Positions 1 to 5,905 of a DNA stretch of 13,102 nucleotides are shown piece by piece. Made by a program: the position numbers and the translations under genes. The notes under the pieces were generated by a model that had not been told where the DNA came from, ran no database searches, and saw only the letters and a list, made by a program, of their open reading frames with translations. The DNA is taken from NCBI GenBank assembly GCA_016789245.1, contig JAEURM010000029.1:1-13102 (forward strand). Direction: 5' to 3'. Origin of the DNA: Anaerolineales bacterium (lineage in GTDB: Bacteria > Chloroflexota > Anaerolineae > Anaerolineales > UBA6663). How positions within the stretch are numbered: position 1 is the first letter of the stretch; each line of letters begins with the position of its first letter.

Positions 1-54
1 CTTGATGCCAATGATTTACCATAAAACTGACAAATTAATCAGAAAAGATTTTAC

Positions 55-120
55 CATCCATTTGGATGTTGACAGGATGAAAAACGGATGATAATATATG
101 TTTTGCCATCTATTTGGATG
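55..120. promoter_or_regulatory. Probable RHH operator: two palindromes plus phased half-sites
   Basis: A perfect 14-bp palindrome, CATCCATTTGGATG, lies at 55-68 and touches the -35 box. A near-perfect copy (CATCTATTTGGATG, one mismatch) lies at 107-120, just after the expected transcription start. Their centres are 52 bp apart, about five helical turns. Between them the half-site GGATG recurs at 75-79 and 86-90, so with the one at 64-68 it repeats every 11 bp on the same face of the helix. Ribbon-helix-helix dimers typically bind such short palindromic or tandem half-sites cooperatively. The protein encoded at 304-690 is the obvious candidate ligand; that assignment is inferred. Confidence 0.65.
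69..97 (+). promoter_or_regulatory. Sigma70-type promoter of the RHH regulator operon
   Basis: A perfect -35 TTGACA (69-74) and a -10 TAATAT (92-97) are separated by exactly 17 nt. Transcription would begin near 104. This places the ATG at 88 inside the promoter, so the first ORF more likely starts at 139, behind the AAGGAG at 123-128. The promoter lies between two palindromes, which suggests repression. Confidence 0.75.
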
Positions 121-138
121 GTAAGGAGATGGAAAAGT

Positions 139-291
139 ATGCTTCAATGGCTCCGGCAATGGTTGTTTTTTATCCCAAAACGAAAGCGCGCTTGGGCGGT
201 AGGCTGGGTGCGTTATAACCCCAATGCTTCAACAGTGGATGATAAATCCATCCGTGTGCTGGGGATGCTGGTGATTGAGGGCAGTGAATAA
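139..291 (+). CDS. Small hypothetical protein, first gene of the RHH operon
   Basis: A 50-residue ORF of unrecognised family. It begins MLQWLRQWLFFIPKRKRAW: a short hydrophobic, tryptophan-rich N-terminus followed by a basic cluster, so it could touch a membrane. The rest is polar, ending in a hydrophobic and acidic stretch. The start at 139 is chosen because AAGGAG (123-128) sits 10 nt upstream and the promoter predicts transcription from about 104; the longer reading from 88 would start inside the promoter. It ends 12 nt before the regulator, so the two are probably co-transcribed. It could be a genuine small protein or a leader ORF that couples translation to the regulator. No function is assigned. 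Confidence 0.45.
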   Translation: MLQWLRQWLFFIPKRKRAWAVGWVRYNPNASTVDDKSIRVLGMLVIEGSE

Positions 292-303
292 GAGGAGACT
301 GCA

Positions 304-690
304 ATGGCTGATACTGAAAAAATTACTATCAACATGAGTGTAGTGGATTTGGGGCAGGTGGATTTGCTGGTGAGCGAGGGCTTTTACTCCAGCCGGACGG
401 ATTTCATTCGTACTGCCATCCGCAACCAATTGGGCCAGCATGCGGAATCAGTTAAGCAAAGCCTCACCCGCAAGACGATGGCGATTGGTGCCGTTTATTA
501 CTCCAAGAAGGATTTGGAAGAGCGGCAGGCGGCGGGTGTTCAACTAGAAATCCGCGTAGTGGGTTTGCTTACGCTGAGCGATGAAATTACGCCGGATTTA
601 GCGCAAGCCGTTATCAAACAAGTTGAAGTGTACGGAGTCTTTCAAGCGCCCAAAGCCGTGAAAGAGGCTCTGGCGGATAGAACGCGGTAA
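304..690 (+). CDS. CopG/Arc-type ribbon-helix-helix transcriptional regulator
   Basis: A 128-residue DNA-binding protein. Residues 6-43 form a ribbon-helix-helix fold: the strand KITINMS (6-12), helix A around 13-25, the turn EGFYSSR, and helix B TDFIRTAIRNQL (32-43). In this family a dimer inserts a two-stranded sheet into the major groove. The region after about residue 45 is longer than in minimal CopG proteins. Its segment around 85-125 (GLLTLSDEITPDLAQAVIKQ, then VYGVFQAPKAVKEAL) looks like a separate small C-terminal domain that may oligomerise or sense a ligand. GAGGAG (292-297) lies 6 nt before ATG. The palindromes around the upstream promoter make autoregulation likely. It is not obviously an antitoxin, because no toxin gene follows: the next gene is 95 nt away with its own promoter. 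Confidence 0.85.
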   Translation: MADTEKITINMSVVDLGQVDLLVSEGFYSSRTDFIRTAIRNQLGQHAESVKQSLTRKTMAIGAVYYSKKDLEERQAAGVQLEIRVVGLLTLSDEITPDLAQAVIKQVEVYGVFQAPKAVKEALADRTR

Positions 691-750
691 AGACTCACTT
701 CATCCCAAACCGAACGAGCGCAAAGACGAGGCGAGCTATCGCATTTTTCT

Positions 751-780
751 TTGCCCTCTTAGCGGCTTTACGGTTAAATT
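751..780 (+). promoter_or_regulatory. Candidate leaderless promoter for the cyclase-fold gene
   Basis: TTGCCC (751-756), an 18-nt spacer and TAAATT (775-780) stand only 5 nt before the ATG at 786. Transcription would start at or within a base or two of the A of ATG. No Shine-Dalgarno sequence is present. The rest of the 691-785 gap shows no gene and no clear terminator. Confidence 0.5.
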
Positions 781-785
781 AAGCC

Positions 786-1712
786 ATGCCAGAAAACGCC
801 GTAATCAAATGGTTGTTGGATGGTGGCCCGGCCATCCGGTGGCAGACGCAACGCGATTTGCTGGATTGGACGCCGCGCCGCTACACGGCTGACCGCAAAC
901 GCGTAGCTACTGAAGGTTGGGGTGCGCGTCTGTTGAAGAAACAAGATGAAGCCGGAACGTGGGGCGGCGGGCTGTATTCCCCCAAGTGGATTTCTACCAC
1001 GTACACTTTGCTCTTGCTCCGGCATTTGGGCTTGCCGCCGGAAAACACCGCCGCGCGGCGCGGTTGTGCCCTGCTGATTGACCGTGGCTTGTATCACGAT
1101 GGCGGCATTAACTTTTTCAAATCTTTCAAGCACAGCGAGACGTGCGTAACGGGCATGGTGCTGGCTTTGCTCAGTTATTTTCAACTGCCGGATGAACGCG
1201 TGCACCGTGTGGTGGAGCATTTGCTGGGCCAACAAATGCAGGACGGCGGTTGGAACTGCGAGCGGCCCAAAGGTGCCACACACAGTTCTTTTCACACTAC
1301 GCTTTCTGTGCTGGAGGGTTTGCATGAATACGGCCTAACGTTCCCCCGCCGCGTGGCTTCCCTCACCTCCGCTGTGGAGCGCGCGCATGAGTTTTTGTGG
1401 TTGCACCGTTTGTATCGCTCTCACCGCACTGGCAAAGTGGCAGACCCGGCACTGGCGCGGATGTACTTTCCGCCGCGCTGGCACTATGATTTTTTGCGCG
1501 CGTTAGATTACTTTCAGTGGGTGAAGGCGCCACGTGAGGCGCGGATGCAAGATGCGATTGATTTATTGAAGAGCAAACGTTTGCCGGATGGCCGCTGGCG
1601 GCAAGGGGCCAATTGGGCCGGGCGCACGTTTTTTGAATTGGAGCCAGTGGGCCAACCCAGCCGCTGGAACACACTGCGCGCCCTGCGGGTGCTAAAGTGG
1701 TGGGAAGCTTAA
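786..1712 (+). CDS. Prenyltransferase/squalene-cyclase-fold (alpha-toroid) protein
   Basis: A 308-residue protein related to the squalene/hopene cyclase and prenyltransferase superfamily, whose members fold as an alpha/alpha barrel. Visible repeats of the QW type are QQMQDGGWNCE (near 150-159) and PDGRWRQGANW (near 266-276); WGARLLKKQDEAGTWGG near 46-62 is a third, degenerate one. At about 300 residues it has room for a single toroid, half the length of a true hopene cyclase (about 630). I see no DxDD protonation motif, so triterpene cyclisation is unlikely. Similar stand-alone proteins are usually annotated only as terpene cyclase-like. There is no signal peptide or membrane segment, so it is probably cytosolic. 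It converges with the minus-strand gene across 17 bp and has no metabolic partner nearby. The fold is fairly sure; the function is unknown. Confidence 0.75.
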   Translation: MPENAVIKWLLDGGPAIRWQTQRDLLDWTPRRYTADRKRVATEGWGARLLKKQDEAGTWGGGLYSPKWISTTYTLLLLRHLGLPPENTAARRGCALLIDRGLYHDGGINFFKSFKHSETCVTGMVLALLSYFQLPDERVHRVVEHLLGQQMQDGGWNCERPKGATHSSFHTTLSVLEGLHEYGLTFPRRVASLTSAVERAHEFLWLHRLYRSHRTGKVADPALARMYFPPRWHYDFLRALDYFQWVKAPREARMQDAIDLLKSKRLPDGRWRQGANWAGRTFFELEPVGQPSRWNTLRALRVLKWWEA

Positions 1713-1729
1713 CCGCCGCAACGCCCACC

Positions 1730-2449
1730 CTAGCGTTTTGCGCGCAGGGTGAATTCTATAAAATCAAAGGCGGTTTCATCCCCAACGGTGTATCCTTCAA
1801 TGCCCACGCCTGCCATTCCGCGCGTGAAATGATGATCTTCAATTTCACTCGCGAGTTGCCCATTGATAAAGAAGGTAAAGTGGTTTTCAACCGCGATAAC
1901 GTCAAGCTGATTCAAGCCGTAGGGCTTAATGGCCTCAGAGGGTTTCCAATCCACTAACTGTTGCCATTCGCCATCTTTAGCGACTGAAATCGCAAATAAC
2001 TGCGCATCCGTAATGTGAAACCAGTAACAGTTTCGGTTATCCTGTACGCGGAAAATCACGCCACAACTGCTTCCGGATTTGCTTCCCCGAAGGTGTTTAC
2101 AACTCACACTCAAGTGAAAATCTGCGACCGGGTAAACCGAGAGCCAAGCTGTGGTGAGGCTAGAAGCGCGGCGGGTGAGCGCTTCCCAGCGGTAACGGCC
2201 ATCGGCGATGCTCTGGCTAAGTCGGGTGAAGTAATCATCACTCGGATTCGTCCCAACCACCCAGCCGTTTTCATTGGAAGTAAAAGTGTCAAATACCAGT
2301 GTCCTCCACTGAGCGGCCTCGGGGGTCTGCCGCAAGTCTTCGGGCACCACCACGGAAGTATGGCAGAACGGGCAACTCATTAAGGCCTCGCTCCCCTTGG
2401 GAAGGAGAGGCGCGTTACAGGCTGGGCATTGGAAGGAACGAATTGTCAT
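1730..2449 (-). CDS. Zinc-ribbon protein with C-terminal LamG-like domain
   Basis: A 239-residue protein. The N-terminus carries a two-knuckle zinc ribbon, C8-x2-C11 and C26-x2-C29, of the kind found in rubredoxin-like and DUF-type ribbons. After a short linker, residues about 50-236 look like a concanavalin/LamG-type beta-sandwich: FDTFTSNENGW, then GVIFRVQDNRNCYWFHI, FFINGQLASEIEDHHF and GVGIEGYTVGDETAFDFIEF. In Chloroflexota such sandwiches are often fused to membrane-anchored proteins, but I see neither signal peptide nor transmembrane segment here, so it appears cytosolic. The start at 2449 is supported by GAGGAA 6 nt upstream and by a good promoter. It is divergent from the MoeA-like gene. 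Ligand and role are unknown. Confidence 0.75.
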   Translation of the reverse strand: MTIRSFQCPACNAPLLPKGSEALMSCPFCHTSVVVPEDLRQTPEAAQWRTLVFDTFTSNENGWVVGTNPSDDYFTRLSQSIADGRYRWEALTRRASSLTTAWLSVYPVADFHLSVSCKHLRGSKSGSSCGVIFRVQDNRNCYWFHITDAQLFAISVAKDGEWQQLVDWKPSEAIKPYGLNQLDVIAVENHFTFFINGQLASEIEDHHFTRGMAGVGIEGYTVGDETAFDFIEFTLRAKR

Positions 2450-2483
2450 TGGTTTTTCCTCAAACTTCGGCTGAAGCTGAAAA

Positions 2484-2513
2484 ATTATACGTCCCTTGCT
2501 TCCTCATCCGCAA
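2484..2513 (-). promoter_or_regulatory. Promoter of the zinc-ribbon/LamG gene
   Basis: Reading the minus strand, TTGCGG (2513-2508) and a perfect TATAAT (2489-2484) are separated by 18 nt. The predicted 5' leader is about 28 nt and contains the GAGGAA ribosome-binding site (2461-2456). It sits in the 89-bp gap shared with the divergent gene at 2539. Confidence 0.65.
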
Positions 2514-2526
2514 CACGGTTTGCGAT

Positions 2527-2532
2527 TAGAAT
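2527..2532 (+). promoter_or_regulatory. -10 box of a probable leaderless promoter (MoeA-like gene)
   Basis: TAGAAT lies 6 nt before the ATG at 2539, with no Shine-Dalgarno sequence between them. No convincing -35 is visible at the normal spacing. The same hexamer at the same distance precedes the rodA-type gene at 5906. Confidence 0.5.
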
Positions 2533-2538
2533 TTAGTC

Positions 2539-3567
2539 ATGCAATTTGGCCCCGTTCCCCTCACTCAAGCGCAAGGCAAAATTTTGGCGCATAACATTGC
2601 CGGGCCGGCTGGCGTGCGCGTTCTGCGGAAAGGCCGGCCACTGACGGCGGAAGATATTGAAACGCTGGCCGCCATTGGCCGCACAAGCGTGTATGTGGCC
2701 ACGTTGGAGCCGGATGATGTGCGTGAAGATGAAGCGGCACGGCGTGTGGCGAATGCTGTGTTGGGGGAAAATCTGAAAATCTCTGGCACGGCGGGCGGGC
2801 GCACCAATTTGCTGGCCACCACGCTGGGCGTTCTGCGCGTGGATGTGGCGCGGCTGGTGCAAATCAATCAGTGTGAGGGCATTACGCTGGCCACGCTCAA
2901 CGCGCATGGGCCAGTGCGCGCCCGCCAAATTGTGGCCACCATCAAAATTATTCCGTTTGCCGTGCCGAGGGCGGTGGTAACCCAAGCGGAAGCGATAGCC
3001 CACGCCGCACAAAATCAGAGCGTTCTGCGCGTGGAAGCGTTGGCCGCGCAACCTGTCTCCCTCATCCTTTCTGGCTCGCCTTCTATTCAAGAAAAATTGC
3101 TGGATGACTTTGCGCCACTCACGGAGCGCATCAGCGCGCTTGGCTCACACATCAACGCCACGCATTTTATTCCGTTGGAAGATGAAAGCGGCGAGGCGGC
3201 GTTGGCGGAACGGCTGGCCGCGCAGAAAGCGGCGGGCGCGCGGCTGATTGTGCTGGCCGGCGAGACAGCCATTATGGATCGGCATGATATTGTGCCGCGT
3301 GCGTTGGAGCGGGCGGGGGGCCGTGTGGAGTGTGTGGGCGCGCCCGTTGACCCGGGCAACTTGCTCATGCTTGGTTATCTCGGCGGCGTGCCGGTGTTGG
3401 GTGCGCCGGGTTGCGCCCGCTCGCGCAAAATCAACATCATTGATTGGGTTCTGCCGCGCCTGTTGGTGGGCGAAGCCCTCACCCGCGCGGATATTTACGC
3501 CCTCGGCCACGGCGGCCTGTTAGAAGATGCGCCGGAACGGCCAGCGCCGCGCTCGAAAGTGGGGTAG
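2539..3567 (+). CDS. MoeA-like molybdopterin-binding protein
   Basis: A 342-residue protein resembling the MoeA-like/MoCF-binding branch of the molybdopterin biosynthesis superfamily. The N-terminal part opens PVPLTQAQGKILAHNI, the typical MoeA-like opening in which A/G-x-x-LAHNI/T recurs, and continues KGRPLTAEDIETLAAIG. The C-terminal MoCF-like domain shows VLAGETAIMDRHDIVPRAL, the loop GAPVDPGNLL (near 267-276), and the signature GAPGCARSRKINIIDWVLPR (near 286-305). That GCARS-K-N-DWVL-R signature occurs in proteins linked to molybdenum hydroxylase maturation, sometimes fused to a MobA-like cytidylyltransferase; here the protein stands alone. It probably binds molybdopterin or its nucleotide form in the cytosol, but no molybdoenzyme or other cofactor gene is present in the window. 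ATG 2539 is the only sensible start, and the gene is probably leaderless. Confidence 0.8.
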   Translation: MQFGPVPLTQAQGKILAHNIAGPAGVRVLRKGRPLTAEDIETLAAIGRTSVYVATLEPDDVREDEAARRVANAVLGENLKISGTAGGRTNLLATTLGVLRVDVARLVQINQCEGITLATLNAHGPVRARQIVATIKIIPFAVPRAVVTQAEAIAHAAQNQSVLRVEALAAQPVSLILSGSPSIQEKLLDDFAPLTERISALGSHINATHFIPLEDESGEAALAERLAAQKAAGARLIVLAGETAIMDRHDIVPRALERAGGRVECVGAPVDPGNLLMLGYLGGVPVLGAPGCARSRKINIIDWVLPRLLVGEALTRADIYALGHGGLLEDAPERPAPRSKVG

Positions 3568-3572
3568 GTTTG

Positions 3573-3647
3573 GTCGGATAGTCGAATGGTCGAGTCGTCA
3601 AAAGGCCGACTATCTGACCATCCGACCACCCAACTAAATGACCAACC
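3573..3647. repeat. Mirrored array with an 8-base period upstream of minC
   Basis: On the left, GTC recurs at 3573, 3581, 3589 and 3597, exactly every 8 nt, in units such as GTCGGATA, GTCGAATG and GTCGAGTC. On the right, the complement GAC recurs at 3608, 3616, 3624 and 3640, with AAC at 3632, again every 8 nt. The two halves can pair into an imperfect hairpin around AAAA/GG. It fills most of the gap between the MoeA-like gene and minC. The same layout with different words precedes gltX. Function is unknown. Confidence 0.7.
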
Positions 3648-3674
3648 CAGACTCGCATTTGAATCCACTCCGCA

Positions 3675-3680
3675 TATAAT
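3675..3680 (+). promoter_or_regulatory. -10 box of the minCDE promoter
   Basis: A perfect TATAAT stands 12 nt before the minC ATG, so the mRNA would have a leader of only about 5-6 nt. No Shine-Dalgarno sequence and no convincing -35 are visible. Confidence 0.55.
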
Positions 3681-3692
3681 CGTCTGCCACGT

Positions 3693-4382
3693 ATGACGGA
3701 CTCCATCACGATTAAGGGCATTAAAGACGGCCTGCTGGTGACCATGAACGGAGCCGGTGAGTGGCGCGAGGCCGCTCCGGCACTGCTCAACCGGCTGGAT
3801 GAGACGGCGGATTTTTTCCGAGGTGCGCGCGTGGCGTTAGAAGTGGGCACGCGGGCTATCCCCGCCGCTGAGCTGGGCCGCCTGCGCGATGCCTTCTCCG
3901 AGCGGCAGGTGAATTTATACGCCGTGCTGAGTGAGAGTCTGGTGACGAGCAACGCCGCGCAAGCTCTCGGGCTAAAGGTGGCTTTAGCGGCTCCGCTTCC
4001 GGCCAGCGCCCAAGCGCAAATTGATGCGGAAGCTGACCCGGAAGAAGCGCGTGAGGCCGCGGTGTTGGTGCGGCGCACTCTGCGCTCTGGCCGGAGCGTG
4101 CGGCATGAGGGGCACGTGATTGTGTTTGGAGATGTGAACGCGGGCGCGGAAATTGTGGCCGATGGCGATATTTTTGTGTGGGGCCGTTTGCGCGGCTTGG
4201 CCCACGCCGGCGCCAGTGGTAATGAAAGCGCCGTGGTGTGCGCGTTGGATTTAGCGCCCACGCAATTACGCATTGCGCGGCACATCGCCGTTTCACCGGC
4301 GGCCAAGGGCCAGCCGCATCCAGAAATGGCCCGTGTGAAAGACGGCCAAATTGTGGCCGAGCGTTGGATGCCCAAAAAATAA
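3693..4382 (+). CDS. minC: Septum site-determining protein MinC
   Basis: A 229-residue inhibitor of FtsZ ring assembly, recruited to the membrane by MinD to block division near the poles. Residues 1-100 match the variable N-terminal FtsZ-interacting domain (MTDSITIKGIKDGLLVTMN, then a VALEVGTRAI strand). Residues about 128-229 form the conserved right-handed beta-helix that dimerises and binds MinD: RSGRSVRHEGHVIVFGDVNA, AGAEIVADGDIFVWGRLRG, LAHAGASGNE and LAPTQLRIAR are near-consensus. The length fits the family. It is the first gene of minC-minD-minE, 21 nt before minD. The start follows a TATAAT box with a very short leader. The family call is firm. Confidence 0.95.
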   Translation: MTDSITIKGIKDGLLVTMNGAGEWREAAPALLNRLDETADFFRGARVALEVGTRAIPAAELGRLRDAFSERQVNLYAVLSESLVTSNAAQALGLKVALAAPLPASAQAQIDAEADPEEAREAAVLVRRTLRSGRSVRHEGHVIVFGDVNAGAEIVADGDIFVWGRLRGLAHAGASGNESAVVCALDLAPTQLRIARHIAVSPAAKGQPHPEMARVKDGQIVAERWMPKK

Positions 4383-4403
4383 TGGGCTTGGAGGTAAAGC
4401 AAA

Positions 4404-5303
4404 ATGATTAAACCAGTTAACGGCAACGGTGTAGCCCATACGCATAACGGCGTTTCGCACAACGGCACTTATGCCAGCGGCACGCATTTGGAAAGAGAGC
4501 AGACTATGACGGGTAAAGTCATCACAGTAACTTCTGGCAAAGGCGGCGTGGGCAAAACCACCACCACCGCTAATTTGGCCGTGGCCTTGGCCGCCACCGG
4601 CGCTAAAGTGGTGTGCATTGATGCCGATATTGGCCTGCGCAATTTAGATGTGGTGATGGGCCTAGAAAATCGCATTGTGTATGATTTAGTGGATATTGTG
4701 GAAGGCCGCGCCCGCCTGCGCCAAGCGATGATTAAAGATAAGCGCCTGCCGGAGCTGTACCTCATCCCGGCCGCGCAAACGCGCGATAAGGCCGCCGTTA
4801 GCCCCAACGATATGATCAAAATCTGCAATGAACTGCGCAAAGAATTAGATTACATCATTGTAGATTCACCGGCGGGCATTGAGCGCGGCTTCCGCAACGC
4901 CGTGGCCCCGGCTGACCAAGTGCTGATTGTGACCAACCCCGAAGTTTCTGCCGTGCGCGATGCGGATAGAATTGTGGGCCTGTTGGAAGCCGAAGAAAAA
5001 GGGCCGGGCCACCTCATCCTCAACCGCATCAAGCCGGATATGGTGAAGCGCGGCGATATGCTCAGCACCGAAGATGTGTTGGAAATTCTCGCCATCCCAC
5101 TAATTGGCATTGTGCCGGAAGATGAGGGCATTGTGGTTTCCTCCAACCGTGGCGCACCAGCGGCCATGGATGAAAAGAGCCGCGCCGGCCAAGCCTTCCG
5201 CAACATTGCGCGGCGGCTGAGGGGTGAAGACGTGCCGTTTATGACTCTGGACGAGAATCAGGGCTTCTTCCAAAAACTGATGTCACGCCTAGGGCGCTCA
5301 TAA
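4404..5303 (+). CDS. minD: Septum site-determining ATPase MinD
   Basis: A membrane-cycling ATPase that carries MinC and is released by MinE. It has the deviant Walker A SGKGGVGKT (44-52 in this reading), the switch DADIGLRNLDVVMGLENR, the Walker B-like YIIVDSPAGIERGF, and a C-terminal amphipathic targeting helix GFFQKLMSRLGRS. The longest reading is 299 residues. It starts at 4404 behind a very strong TTGGAGGT (4388-4395) and adds 34 residues rich in Asn, His and Gly before the usual MinD start (MTGKVITVTSGK, ATG 4506). The inner ATG has only a weak purine stretch upstream, so the extension is probably translated, which is unusual. It is followed by minE after 12 nt. Confidence 0.95.
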   Translation: MIKPVNGNGVAHTHNGVSHNGTYASGTHLEREQTMTGKVITVTSGKGGVGKTTTTANLAVALAATGAKVVCIDADIGLRNLDVVMGLENRIVYDLVDIVEGRARLRQAMIKDKRLPELYLIPAAQTRDKAAVSPNDMIKICNELRKELDYIIVDSPAGIERGFRNAVAPADQVLIVTNPEVSAVRDADRIVGLLEAEEKGPGHLILNRIKPDMVKRGDMLSTEDVLEILAIPLIGIVPEDEGIVVSSNRGAPAAMDEKSRAGQAFRNIARRLRGEDVPFMTLDENQGFFQKLMSRLGRS

Positions 5304-5315
5304 CCGGAGGCCACC

Positions 5316-5618
5316 ATGAGCAACTGGTTTGACCGTTTGCTGGGCCGCGCGCCCGCCACCGCCGCTCAAACAGCCAAAGAGCGCCTGCAATTGGTTTTGA
5401 TTCATGACCGCACGGATTTATCTCCCGCCGTGCTGGAAACCATTAAGGATGAGATTATTGCCGTGATTGCGCGGCATGTGGATATTGATGCTGAGGGTGT
5501 GGAAATTAATCTTTCGCAGGGCCAGCGCCAAAACCGTCTGATTGCGGATATTCCTTTGTTGATTACGGGCAACGCCAATAACGGTGGCACTGGCACCCGC
5601 CGCCGCGCGCGGAAATAA
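5316..5618 (+). CDS. minE: Cell division topological specificity factor MinE
   Basis: A 100-residue protein that stimulates the MinD ATPase and gives the Min system its spatial pattern. The N-terminal membrane-binding helix is visible (MSNWFDRLLGR), followed by the conserved MinD-contact segment AKERLQLVLIHDR (20-32) and then the dimerisation domain (KDEIIAVIARHVDIDAEGVE). The tail after about residue 85 (NANNGGTGTRRRARK) is a basic, low-complexity extension. GGAGG lies shortly before ATG. It is the last gene of the min cluster; a 287-bp gap with a repeat element follows. Confidence 0.95.
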   Translation: MSNWFDRLLGRAPATAAQTAKERLQLVLIHDRTDLSPAVLETIKDEIIAVIARHVDIDAEGVEINLSQGQRQNRLIADIPLLITGNANNGGTGTRRRARK

Positions 5619-5621
5619 GTA

Positions 5622-5814
5622 TGTCACTCTGCCCGCGCCAGTGCCCGCTGGGCAGAGCCGAAGGCCCCCTAGCGGCAGGTGAGCGCTAACGCCGGAACCT
5701 AAAAATTCAGTCATCGTATCGCGTGAAGAGTCTCTGTGCTTAGTCAAACGGGAGACTCTTCACGCGATATGGTTCAGTGAGTTTTGACCTTATTCATTCG
5801 CGCTCAGGGTGACA
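5622..5814. repeat. Putative MITE-like element with inverted ends
   Basis: The ends TGTCACTCTG (5622-5631) and CAGGGTGACA (5805-5814) are inverted copies with one mismatch. Inside are two hairpins: CTCTGCCC/GGGCAGAG (5627-5634 with 5650-5657) and a perfect 18-bp stem (5717-5769). There is no ORF inside. The ends recall the CATTCTGAGCG-type dispersed repeats seen in many environmental bacterial genomes, but only one copy lies in this window, so mobility is inferred. The rest of the 5619-5905 gap holds only the promoter-like box before 5906. Confidence 0.5.
5717..5769. repeat. Perfect 18-bp inverted repeat with 17-nt loop
   Basis: The arm at 5717-5734 (TATCGCGTGAAGAGTCTC) and its exact reverse complement at 5752-5769 surround a 17-nt loop. 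G-T and C-G pairs could lengthen the stem by two. No T-run follows on the plus strand, so it is not a standard intrinsic terminator for minE. It may be the core of the element at 5622-5814, a protein-binding site or an mRNA-stabilising stem. Confidence 0.85.
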
Positions 5815-5893
5815 CATTCGGCTGACTGACACACCCCCTTCGTGCCCATTTGTGGCAAATAGTGGCCCTAACCCACCACTCACTTCCCGTCGT

Positions 5894-5899
5894 TAGAAT
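5894..5899 (+). promoter_or_regulatory. -10 box of a probable leaderless promoter (rodA-type gene)
   Basis: TAGAAT lies 6 nt before the ATG at 5906, separated by six C residues, and there is no Shine-Dalgarno sequence. This is the same hexamer and spacing as before 2539. No clear -35 is visible. Confidence 0.5.
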
Positions 5900-5905
5900 C
5901 CCCCC

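Noticed and set aside
88..138. ATG at 88 as the start of the first ORF
   Set aside because: It lies between the -35 and -10 boxes of a consensus promoter, so it would not be in the transcript.
304..690. Antitoxin of a toxin-antitoxin pair
   Set aside because: The RHH fold would fit, but the flanking ORFs are a 50-residue peptide unlike known toxins and a cyclase-fold gene with its own promoter.
1697..2383. Plus-strand open frames at 1697-1957 and 2015-2383
   Set aside because: They lie opposite the zinc-ribbon/LamG gene, which has clear domains, a ribosome-binding site and a promoter; the plus-strand translations show no family features.
3573..3647. CRISPR array
   Set aside because: The 8-nt period is far too short for repeats plus spacers, the orientation flips half-way, and no cas gene is nearby.
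3479..4468. A 329-codon open frame on the minus strand opposite minC and part of the MoeA-like gene
   Set aside because: Its translation is low in recognisable motifs and rich in Arg/Ser/Pro, as expected for the reverse of GC-rich coding DNA. MinC on the plus strand is a clear family match over the same bases.
5627..5657. Hairpin CTCTGCCC/GGGCAGAG as the minE terminator
   Set aside because: The loop is 15 nt and no T-run follows; it fits better as part of the repeat element at 5622-5814.
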